Of a stretch of 20,992 nt of DNA, positions 8,971-15,168 are shown one piece after another. A program made the position numbers and the translations under genes. A model generated the notes under the pieces. The model saw only the letters and a list, made by a program, of their open reading frames with translations, did not search any database and was not told the DNA's origin. Origin of the DNA: a virus. Positions within the stretch are counted from its first letter, which is position 1. Every line of letters starts with the position of its first letter. The DNA lies in IMG/VR virus record IMGVR_UViG_3300034375_000869, positions 1 to 20,992 of that record; one strand, given 5' to 3'.

Positions 8971-9278
8971 TGGCACTTAAAAAGTCTCAGCAATCTTTAA
9001 AGAACTGGACAAAAGAAGATTGGGGAACTAAGTCTGGTAATCCTTCTACGCAAGGCCCAAAGGCTACAGGTGAACGCTATCTTCCTAAGAGTGCTAGAGA
9101 ATCTCTAAGCTCTTCTGAGTATGCCGCAACGTCTGCTAAGAAACGTGCTGATACTGCGGCAGGCAAACAGTTTTCTCAACAGCCTAAGAAGATTGCTCAG
9201 AAAACTAAGCGCCATAGATCTACTGCAAAGCATGGTGGGCTAATGAAGAACGCTATGCCCAGAGGAAAACCCTGCTAG
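8970..9278 (+). CDS. DUF6321-like small basic protein
   Basis: 102 residues, starting at an ATG that overlaps the DUF5872-like stop; a GGGGG run lies about 10 bases upstream. The sequence begins MALKKSQQSLKNWTKEDWGT and continues with STQGPKATGERYLP, SSSEYAATSAKKRA and AGKQFSQQPKKIAQKT. I associate this pattern with DUF6321, a family of unknown function seen in phages. It is very basic and ends with a GGLMKN patch and a terminal Cys. It is the last gene of the rightward block, and its TAG is interlocked with the TAG of the convergent metalloprotease gene. A DNA-binding or virion role is possible but unproven. Confidence 0.7.
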   Translation: MALKKSQQSLKNWTKEDWGTKSGNPSTQGPKATGERYLPKSARESLSSSEYAATSAKKRADTAAGKQFSQQPKKIAQKTKRHRSTAKHGGLMKNAMPRGKPC

Positions 9279-10564
9279 TCTATAACTTCTATACCAATAC
9301 GCCTAGCTCTAGACATCACAGGCCGTAGCCTAGCGTCTGGATCTACGTACTTGTTCTCGTCGTGAATCAACGACACATTATATCTAACTCTATTGAGCGC
9401 ATGAGCAGTGTCTGACCACTCTATGCCGCCTGCCAATACATCTGTATACCACACATCAAAGATCTCATCGCAGTACAATTTAGAATTAGAATGAAACCAT
9501 CCTTCGTAACCATACGACATTAGATCATCTTTAGTGCCACAGATATCATTCCAGCCATGCCCAAAATCAGGGAAGATATATCCTCTGGCTTTATAGTCTT
9601 GATTTTCTGGGCCATGTGCAAGGCCAACACTGTGGCCTAGTTCATGTAGGTCTGTGTAATGAATACAGCGACTCATAGATGTAGGAGGCTTATTCTCTTT
9701 AAAGTACGTAGTCACATCTGCAACGCCGCAAGTATCTGGATAAGATGTGCCGTACCCTAAAGTAATATCTACTGGTAGGCCCGTAACCAAAGATTCTAAC
9801 TGTCGCAAGCTGTGCCAATGTGCAAGATAAAGTTTAGTTAGTTTATATCTTATGTGAACGCCAGATCTTTCATAGACTTTATTATATTTGTCTATGCGAT
9901 ATTCCCACTTGCGCCACTGGGCATGGTCTTCATCCCACTCTTCAAGAATCTCTATAGGTACGTCTATTCCATATTCAGTATGTGATGCGTAAACAAGTAC
10001 ACCTAACTCCCACGTTACAATCCTATCGTCATCTTCCCCATAGTAAATAAGTTCTTGACCGCCTTTTTGTGTATGGCCTTCACAATCAATGCGACTACTA
10101 CTACCATACCATTTAGGCTCGTCTACAAACTCACAGATAGGTTCTTTTTCTATACGGAATTGTATTTCAGTTCTGCCTAGCGTAAAGATACCATCGCCTG
10201 TACGACCATCTCCATAGATCTTCACAGTGCAACAGCCTTCACGCTCTGCATAACCCATAGATATTTTATGGTGTACCATGCCCCAGCTTTCTTCACGGCC
10301 CAGCATATCCTTATAATCTACGTTGACTATGGCAGGATCAAACCTGTCTCCAACATCTTTTTCCATTGACAGGTTTAGATAGCGACGATAACCACACCTC
10401 CAAGATCTAGGATCTTTTATTGTGTAGCGATTGCCGTCAGCGTCTTCGTAGATAAACCACTCTACCCCCAGATAATCTTTAGAACAACCAGATCTTATTA
10501 GGGTGTCGGTATTCGCCATCGGCGCAGACACCAACATAAACGCAAATAGAATGTATTTAAACAT
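9275..10564 (-). CDS. Secreted metzincin-type zinc metalloprotease
   Basis: 429 residues. Residues 1-18 look like a signal peptide (one Lys, hydrophobic core, Ala/Pro/Met/Ala end), so export from the cytoplasm is expected. The catalytic signature is complete: HELGHSVGLAH at 307-317 (HExxHxxGxxH, zinc ligands H307, H311 and H317, catalytic E308) and a Met-turn, DLMSYG, with M349. These two together define metzincins (the M10/M12-type clan); I cannot assign a precise family. Ten Cys residues (27, 57, 111, 112, 144, 161, 279, 300, 342, 365) fit disulfides in an extracytoplasmic protein. The first about 220 residues have no domain I recognise. It is the last gene of the leftward block, its ATG overlapping the preceding stop. 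Possible roles are cleavage of host envelope or surface proteins at release, or virion maturation; neither is shown by the sequence. Phage metzincins are uncommon in textbook T7-like genomes. Confidence 0.9.
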   Translation of the reverse strand: MFKYILFAFMLVSAPMANTDTLIRSGCSKDYLGVEWFIYEDADGNRYTIKDPRSWRCGYRRYLNLSMEKDVGDRFDPAIVNVDYKDMLGREESWGMVHHKISMGYAEREGCCTVKIYGDGRTGDGIFTLGRTEIQFRIEKEPICEFVDEPKWYGSSSRIDCEGHTQKGGQELIYYGEDDDRIVTWELGVLVYASHTEYGIDVPIEILEEWDEDHAQWRKWEYRIDKYNKVYERSGVHIRYKLTKLYLAHWHSLRQLESLVTGLPVDITLGYGTSYPDTCGVADVTTYFKENKPPTSMSRCIHYTDLHELGHSVGLAHGPENQDYKARGYIFPDFGHGWNDICGTKDDLMSYGYEGWFHSNSKLYCDEIFDVWYTDVLAGGIEWSDTAHALNRVRYNVSLIHDENKYVDPDARLRPVMSRARRIGIEVID

Positions 10565-10791
10565 TAGAGTATTCTATTGATGGCGTCTATGTCTGTCTCA
10601 ATCTTTGAGTGCATATCTCCGGTATGTTCTTTAAAGGACTTTATTGCCGCACGAACTAGTATTTGAGTTTCTTCTTCACGAAATACTTTTGCAATATGTT
10701 CGTCAGGAAATTCAGTAGCTTCGGTAACAAAAAGCCCTTCTGAATCTATCAGGATGCGGAAGCCTATTATTGTTGCATCCTTCTGAGACAT
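10564..10791 (-). CDS. Small protein of unknown function between nrdJ and metalloprotease
   Basis: 75 residues from the ATG at 10791, which overlaps the stop of the reductase gene (TAATG); its own stop overlaps the start of the metalloprotease in the same way. The longer reading frame upstream runs inside the reductase tail and is not needed. The sequence is mixed alpha/beta in appearance (an Ile/Gly strand near residues 7-15, an acidic middle and a helical C-terminus). No family is recognised. Tight coupling to nrdJ suggests expression with nucleotide metabolism, without telling its function. Confidence 0.7.
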   Translation of the reverse strand: MSQKDATIIGFRILIDSEGLFVTEATEFPDEHIAKVFREEETQILVRAAIKSFKEHTGDMHSKIETDIDAINRIL

Positions 10792-12674
10792 TAGAGTTCG
10801 CAAGCACCGCCAACACAAGCTAGTGTTTGCGCTCCTTCAGTGAAGTCATCTGACTCATTAAGATCCCAATCAAAGGCTGTCGGGAAATCTTTTACCATTT
10901 CATTATATTCCTCTTCCGTGATCTGCTCATATGGTGCTTGAGCATATGTGTGTTCATCATATGGTAAGAAACTAATACCAGAAACTGTATCAAAGTTATT
11001 GTAAACCCAATTACCAATCTCAAGGAAGTCAGAGTCCCGATAGTACACAGTAATACTAGGCTTGTGTTCACACCAATGTTCTTGGTATGCGGCCCATAGT
11101 TCTAACTGTTCCATACCAGACTGCTCAGAAGCGAACACAGCGCCCTCTGGAGCCTTCTTAGGGAAGGAGAATACCTTAGTACTAGGTGAGAAGTTATCCA
11201 TCTCACAGGGTACTCCAGCGTCTTCTAAGACCGCACATAATGGGTCACGCATATCAGCCCTAACCCTCCGAATATAATAAGGAGCATAGCGTCCGTGGAT
11301 TCCTGATGCTGAATCTACTAGTTGTGACACCGTACCACTAGGCTTAACACAAGTAATAGCCGCACTCTGAGGAATACCTAAGCGTTCTGCCCAGATCTTA
11401 TTAGTCTCGACGGCCTCTTCACGCAGAGTCGTAAGAAGCTTATCAAGGTTCTTGTTCTCTAGCGTGAGTAGTGGGTTGTCAAGAATACCTGTCAGGCTCA
11501 CGCCCAACAAAGATTCTTCTTCTGTATTAGTTTTCCAAATACCTCTCAGGTAGCGGAAGTCCGTGAGCGTGGCTTGGAGAGTACCCAAGATAGTCGCAAT
11601 TCGTACTTTTCTCCGAAGAGTGTTAAGTGTATCTTTCGGTCTGACGACAACTTCTGAAAGGTTGCAGAATTGATTTGGTCTAAGGATGATTTCACTGCAT
11701 GGGTTCGTTCCGAAATCTCTGTCACTATCTCGTCTACCGTTTCTTGAAGCTTGTTTTTTACTAGCCGCACGGCTGAATATTCCTCGTTCTCCACTTTGTG
11801 ATTCATGTAAGCTACTCCATTCGTTAGAAAATAAATTAAAAGAAGGCTTGCTAGTATAGCAGGCACTGTTATTTGCAAGGCCACGCTGTGGTTCTGTATT
11901 GTACCAAGCACCGTGCTTTGCTTGACGGATATCATCATCCGATAAATCAGAGAGGCTGATAAGCGCAGAGCGCCTAACCCCACCTACAACAACTATTTGA
12001 GCGATTTTACAGCAAAGATCGTGGCATTCAAGGGGCGTAAGCTTTCGTCCAGCCGCTCCTTTAAATAATCTAACTGCAAATTTGAAGAGTTCAACAAGAG
12101 GTTCTGGGCCACTTGCTCGACCTCCAAAAGTTTTAAGGCTGGAACCCGTAGGTCGAACTCTAGATGTATCCCATTCTGGTATTTGACCTGAATACAGCAA
12201 CGAAACCAATTCCCTAAACGATTTCGCCCATCCAATTTTTGAATCTGGTATATGTATGACTGTATCTGTTGCATGGAAATCCTCTGCAATTTCTGGAAGC
12301 TTAGAAACATACTGCTCTTCAACACTGAAGCCAACGCCTGTACCACACATAAGTACATACATCATCTCGTCAAAAGCACGAGGGCTATCAATAGCAAGAT
12401 AACTACAATTAAAGCCTGCTACATTGTCACGATCTAAAGCTTCGCCAGCGGTCATCAAGGCTCGCATGGATGGCATAACTTCCAAGCCATGAATAGCTTT
12501 GTAGATTTCTTTTTGTTCGTCTACATTAAGCTTGTCGCCCCAATAATTTACATAACGATTAACTGTTTCTTCCCATGTCTCGCGGCGTTCTTCGTGTGGA
12601 AGATATCTAGCGTAACGACTCTTGTGAATATAAGACTCATACGAACCAAGTTCATTTGTTTCAAAGGTACTCAT
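10791..12674 (-). CDS. nrdJ: Adenosylcobalamin-dependent (class II) ribonucleotide reductase, monomeric type
   Basis: 627 residues. It reduces ribonucleotides to deoxyribonucleotides in the cytoplasm, using B12 to generate the thiyl radical. Visible signatures are GFNCSYL with C90 (reducing pair), FGTNPCSEI with N324, C326 and E328 (the active-site Asn, radical Cys and Glu), KPSGTVSQL, and a C-terminal ACVGGACEL whose Cys pair (620, 625) matches the redox-shuttle CxGGxC tail of the Lactobacillus-type monomeric enzyme. It is about 110 residues shorter than that enzyme (739). A GAGG lies 6 bases before the ATG. Roseophage and cyanophage podoviruses often carry class II reductases, so the gene fits the replication operon around it. 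It requires host cobalamin, so the host probably makes or imports B12. Confidence 0.96.
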   Translation of the reverse strand: MSTFETNELGSYESYIHKSRYARYLPHEERRETWEETVNRYVNYWGDKLNVDEQKEIYKAIHGLEVMPSMRALMTAGEALDRDNVAGFNCSYLAIDSPRAFDEMMYVLMCGTGVGFSVEEQYVSKLPEIAEDFHATDTVIHIPDSKIGWAKSFRELVSLLYSGQIPEWDTSRVRPTGSSLKTFGGRASGPEPLVELFKFAVRLFKGAAGRKLTPLECHDLCCKIAQIVVVGGVRRSALISLSDLSDDDIRQAKHGAWYNTEPQRGLANNSACYTSKPSFNLFSNEWSSLHESQSGERGIFSRAASKKQASRNGRRDSDRDFGTNPCSEIILRPNQFCNLSEVVVRPKDTLNTLRRKVRIATILGTLQATLTDFRYLRGIWKTNTEEESLLGVSLTGILDNPLLTLENKNLDKLLTTLREEAVETNKIWAERLGIPQSAAITCVKPSGTVSQLVDSASGIHGRYAPYYIRRVRADMRDPLCAVLEDAGVPCEMDNFSPSTKVFSFPKKAPEGAVFASEQSGMEQLELWAAYQEHWCEHKPSITVYYRDSDFLEIGNWVYNNFDTVSGISFLPYDEHTYAQAPYEQITEEEYNEMVKDFPTAFDWDLNESDDFTEGAQTLACVGGACEL

Positions 12675-12682
12675 CTTTAGCC

Positions 12683-13009
12683 TCAGTTATCAAGTGGAAG
12701 TGATGTGTGCATTTCTTTTGCAAAGTCATAGGCTTCGTCAGCCGTAGCAAAAATCATTTTCTTGCTGGCCCAATCACCATCTTCAGAGCGCCCAGAAATC
12801 TCTACCATATAGCCATTTGAATAACGATAGACCTCAAGACGTTCATTAATTTTAGCAAGGCTTGCTTCACTCATAATAATTCTCCTCATTATAATATCAC
12901 GTTCATCATCAGTGTAATTAGACCAGAAAATAATTTCTGCTAGTGTCCGATGACAACCAACACAAACATCATTCTCTGTTTTACATACAGAAATACAGGG
13001 TGTTTTCAT
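12683..13009 (-). CDS. DUF1289 fusion protein with probable internal start
   Basis: 108 residues. Residues 1-40 match DUF1289: PCISVC and CVGCHRTLAEI, giving C5-x3-C9-x6-C16-x2-C19, a metal or Fe-S-like four-Cys knuckle followed by the usual W and DDER. Residues 46-108 form a separate unit (VYRYSNGYMVEISGR, DDW-like and a helical end), similar to small proteins I have seen in marine phages. Met46 (base 12874) has a perfect GAGGAGA (12881-12887) 6 bases upstream, so a 63-residue product from 12683-12874 is likely made as well. The full-length ATG overlaps the stop of the 52-aa gene as ATGA and has little ribosome site of its own. Neither domain has a firm function. Confidence 0.8.
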   Translation of the reverse strand: MKTPCISVCKTENDVCVGCHRTLAEIIFWSNYTDDERDIIMRRIIMSEASLAKINERLEVYRYSNGYMVEISGRSEDGDWASKKMIFATADEAYDFAKEMHTSLPLDN

Positions 13010-13164
13010 TCCATATCATCAATAACATTTAGGTCATTAATATTTAATTTGTATTTGTTTCTTTTCTTTAGCGGTTTCAATCGGGCTTCATCTTTTTCCT
13101 CATGCTTTTTTCTTTTATGGCGACTGAATTTTTCTAATCTCTCTCGCTTACGGTCATTCATCAT
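13006..13164 (-). CDS. 52-residue highly basic peptide
   Basis: Short gene filling the gap between endonuclease I and the DUF1289 gene. Its ATG (13164, with a second ATG at 13161) overlaps the endonuclease stop region, and its TGA (13006-13008) overlaps the next ATG. The N-terminal two thirds are Arg/Lys/Glu/His-rich (start MMNDRKRERLEKF), probably one charged helix, and the C-terminus is Asn/Asp/Ile-rich. No family recognised. The charge suggests nucleic-acid or nuclease binding, an inference only. Support comes from exact fit between neighbours with coupling overlaps on both sides. Confidence 0.6.
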   Translation of the reverse strand: MMNDRKRERLEKFSRHKRKKHEEKDEARLKPLKKRNKYKLNINDLNVIDDME

Positions 13165-13633
13165 CGCTTAGGCTCTCTCTTTTTGAAGCATCTATCCAAG
13201 AGGCTGGGATGCTATCTTCAGAAAACCAACGAAACCCTTTGGAAGAAGCCCACTCAGCATGGTTACGCTTTGTGCCATCCTTCCTGCGCTTTGCTTGGGG
13301 CATAGGTGCATTGGGATCAGCAAACAAGAACACCAACTCAATATCTTTTGGAAGGGCCTTAGCTATCCAAACATATTTGTTGTATTCATTGTGATCCCAG
13401 AAGCGGCCCTTCGCCTCTAGATAGATCTTTCTGCCCTCTATCTCACGGATAAAGTCTGGATGATAGGTGTGTTCAACAATATAGGCGGCTTGTTCAGAAT
13501 GAATCTTCCATTCGTTTAAGATGCCTGAGTGAAGCTCATACTCCCAATTAGAATCGTATCCACGAACAGGTGCTTTTTCGATGGGCCGCTTAACGCGAGC
13601 CTTCCTGTATCCTTTTTTTATTTTAGGCTTCAA
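13154..13633 (-). CDS. Endonuclease I (T7 gp3-like Holliday junction resolvase)
   Basis: 159 residues, against 149 for T7 gp3. It cleaves branched DNA such as Holliday junctions and, in T7, helps break down host DNA. The active site pattern of the family is present: E31 in SNWEYEL, D60 in TYHPDF, then E73 and K75 in YLEAKG. The later IELVFLFADP and IPASWI segments also match the T7 layout. The start is TTG at 13633: an in-frame stop lies just upstream and no Met occurs before residue 107, so no other usual start is possible. The TTG overlaps the TGA of the 46-aa gene (TTGA), indicating translational coupling. Basic N-terminal about 24 residues precede the nuclease fold. Confidence 0.9.
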   Translation of the reverse strand: MKPKIKKGYRKARVKRPIEKAPVRGYDSNWEYELHSGILNEWKIHSEQAAYIVEHTYHPDFIREIEGRKIYLEAKGRFWDHNEYNKYVWIAKALPKDIELVFLFADPNAPMPQAKRRKDGTKRNHAEWASSKGFRWFSEDSIPASWIDASKRESLSDDE

Positions 13634-13770
13634 TGTATTGTAGGTATCCCTTCAAAATGAATCTTTAATATAACATATAACTCAAACAATAAGTCTTCAT
13701 CTATTGTTTCTTCTTCTGCTAATTGCTTGGCGCAATAAAACACCAACGCCTCCAAGCTTAAAGCTTTCAT
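13630..13770 (-). CDS. 46-residue peptide of unknown function
   Basis: A short reading frame starting MKALSLEALVFYCAK and ending in GIPTIH. Its ATG at 13770 overlaps the stop of the preceding gene (ATGA) and its TGA (13630-13632) overlaps the TTG start of endonuclease I. It looks helical and acidic in the middle (EEETIDED). No family recognised. The double coupling overlap is the main support; it may serve mainly to deliver ribosomes to the TTG start of endonuclease I. Confidence 0.55.
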   Translation of the reverse strand: MKALSLEALVFYCAKQLAEEETIDEDLLFELYVILKIHFEGIPTIH

Positions 13771-14036
13771 TTTAAATCGGCAACGGTATAGCTGTCAATG
13801 GGTTTATATGGATTTTTGTTATAAAAATCTTTCAGTTTATTCCTTGTCCACCTTTCAGTAAAAGCAGAGTTAAAGAACTGCTTATCTTTAAAGTAATGAG
13901 ATGTTTGGTTTAGATACTGCCTAAAGTTTTTCAGATTTATTTTATCTGCTTCTCCTTCAGGCATGATACTTTGCAACCACTCAACAGAAATAATCCTAAC
14001 CTGTCTGTTGATCTTCTTCATTGTCTTCCGGTTCAC
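13767..14036 (-). CDS. Small basic protein of unknown function
   Basis: 89 residues from GTG at 14036, which overlaps the stop of the Cas4/RecB-like gene as GTGA with GAGGAGGT just upstream. An ATG five codons later (14021) is an alternative giving 84 residues. The frame is open further upstream, but that part only shadows the nuclease gene. The protein is rich in Lys, Asn and aromatic residues (QYLNQTSHYFKDKQFF, NKNPYKPIDSY). No motif or family recognised. It may be a DNA-binding accessory to the flanking nucleases, which is a guess from charge and position. Confidence 0.65.
   Translation of the reverse strand: MNRKTMKKINRQVRIISVEWLQSIMPEGEADKINLKNFRQYLNQTSHYFKDKQFFNSAFTERWTRNKLKDFYNKNPYKPIDSYTVADLK
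13769..13798 (-). promoter_or_regulatory. Possible internal sigma70-like promoter
   Basis: On the - strand TTGACA (13793-13798), 18 bases, TAAAAT (13769-13774): the same hexamers as the main promoter with one extra spacer base. It lies inside the end of the 89-aa gene, so it may be coincidence of coding sequence. If active it would add transcription of endonuclease I, the DUF1289 gene, nrdJ and the metalloprotease. Confidence 0.35.
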
Positions 14037-14887
14037 ACAACCTCCTCGACTCTTGGTGCAACTTCGACATGAGTTAGGTAAGTTGGCCCATGAGAATATT
14101 TGAATACTCTCAAACCCTGCCCATTGTTTGCATCTTTGTAGCACTCAAACTTGTACGGACAATACGTACAATTACGATGCAGTTTCATGTTGCCTTTCTT
14201 CCCCTCCGGTACAGACTCATAACAGCGTGGAGGTGGAGTAGCCATCTTCAGGGCTTTCTTCACATCCTGTATCTGAGTGTTGATACTAGGCTTGTCAAGC
14301 TCCTCTGGGCGATATAAACACAACTCGCCGCTCTCTTTATTGATTACAAGAAAGCCGCCCTCAGAGGACTTCTCAGCCTCCTCGTAGCCTGCAAGCTGTG
14401 ACATATATCCGAAAGGATCATCTTCTCGTAGCCGTCCCTCACGAAACTTATTGAACGAGAACTTAGATGCGGTCTTAATATCAACCACTTCTCCATCAAT
14501 CTTGCAATCAATGTGTCCCTTCACGCCCTTAACAGTAACCTCTTTCTGTTCGTCAGTGACTTCATGACCTGAAGCCCTGACAAGCATAAGCAGGATCTCT
14601 TCTAGGAGATGACCATAAAGAAATTTTATTTGTAGGTATGGTGGGGGTACTGACGGCTCAGACTCACGGTGCTGTTCGTACCAAAGCTGTCGAGCGGGGC
14701 GACCAACATTAGACATACGCAGAGAGAACTCTGAGTTTCTTTCTGATGGCCTAGCCCAAGCTAGAAGCGAGTCCTTGATACGGGCCAGCGTGAAGTCCAG
14801 ATCTTCATCACTTAAATTAAATTCACGGCCTTCGGATAGCTCTGAAAGCTGTCCATAAATATCGTCAATTAATGTGTCAAGTTTCAT
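14033..14887 (-). CDS. PD-(D/E)XK exonuclease, Cas4/RecB-like
   Basis: 284 residues. The RecB-type nuclease motifs are in order: GHLLEE (H93, E96/E97), GHIDCKIDG (D127), VVDIKT (D136, K138) and QLAGY (Q164xxxY168). Near the C-terminus CTYCPYKFEC gives C240, C243 and C249, the three clustered Cys of the Fe-S-bearing Cas4/AddB group, with C222 nearby. The N-terminal Cys that usually completes the cluster would be expected near residues 62-67, where the sequence is GRPARQLWY without Cys. In T7-like phages this position in the operon is taken by a 5'-3' exonuclease (gp6 role: primer removal, recombination, host DNA degradation), so that role is inferred. The start ATG overlaps the stop of the upstream nuclease gene (ATGA). 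Confidence 0.85.
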   Translation of the reverse strand: MKLDTLIDDIYGQLSELSEGREFNLSDEDLDFTLARIKDSLLAWARPSERNSEFSLRMSNVGRPARQLWYEQHRESEPSVPPPYLQIKFLYGHLLEEILLMLVRASGHEVTDEQKEVTVKGVKGHIDCKIDGEVVDIKTASKFSFNKFREGRLREDDPFGYMSQLAGYEEAEKSSEGGFLVINKESGELCLYRPEELDKPSINTQIQDVKKALKMATPPPRCYESVPEGKKGNMKLHRNCTYCPYKFECYKDANNGQGLRVFKYSHGPTYLTHVEVAPRVEEVV

Positions 14888-15168
14888 TTCCTATGCCTTA
14901 CGAATCGACACTTCCGTGTCTTTGAATTGTAGTGTAAGTATTGTACACCAAGCTCTTTCTGAAGTGGAGTCTTTGCAGAAAGCCTACCGTCTTTATAAGA
15001 CTTTACATCTATCAAAGTAATCTCACCTTCTGGGTTCATGGCAACAATGTCCACTGGCCCTGTGCATCCACAGTTCTTGAACACATGATAGCCATTGTCC
15101 CATAACCATGTAACGGCATAGTGTTCTGCTAAGTCACCGACTCTGTTAGGCTCGTGCTGTATTTTCAT
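14884..15168 (-). CDS. Small PD-(D/E)XK nuclease (Holliday-junction-resolvase-like fold)
   Basis: 94 residues, about the size of a bare nuclease fold. Pattern: VGDLAEHYAVTWLWDNGYHV (family Glu at 15), GPVDIVAM (D40) and ITLIDVKSY (D54, K56), then a basic C-terminus with QYLHYNSKTRKCRFVRHRK. This is the E...D...(D/E)xK order of archaeal Hjc-like and endonuclease-like PD-(D/E)XK proteins. The substrate cannot be told from sequence. It overlaps the upstream gene by 23 bases and the next by 4. Together with endonuclease I and the Cas4/RecB-like protein it makes three distinct PD-(D/E)XK nucleases within 2 kb. Confidence 0.8.
   Translation of the reverse strand: MKIQHEPNRVGDLAEHYAVTWLWDNGYHVFKNCGCTGPVDIVAMNPEGEITLIDVKSYKDGRLSAKTPLQKELGVQYLHYNSKTRKCRFVRHRK

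Noticed and set aside
9285-9345. Inverted repeat around ACGCCTAG and CTAGCGT as a terminator after the late genes
   Set aside because: The stem is interrupted, the loop is long and no T-run follows.
10360-10400. TTGACA on the + strand as a promoter near 10366
   Set aside because: No matching -10 at a proper distance and no + strand gene downstream.
9275-10564. Calling the metalloprotease a lysis endopeptidase acting on peptidoglycan
   Set aside because: Its motif is metzincin (protein-cleaving), not the LAS or M23 type of peptidoglycan endopeptidases; the substrate is unknown.
10791-10818. Upstream extension of the 75-aa gene into the reductase (84 residues)
   Set aside because: The ATG at 10791 forms a TAATG coupling like its neighbours; the extension only reads the conserved reductase Cys tail in another frame.
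11546-11983. Long open frame on the - strand inside the reductase gene (145 codons), plus another at 11993-12358
   Set aside because: Both lie in another frame of the well-supported nrdJ gene, have no recognisable motif and no ribosome site; they are shadows.
14280-14300. TTGACA on the - strand near 14291 as another internal promoter
   Set aside because: The sequence 17 bases downstream (CAGATA) is a poor -10, so only coding coincidence is likely.
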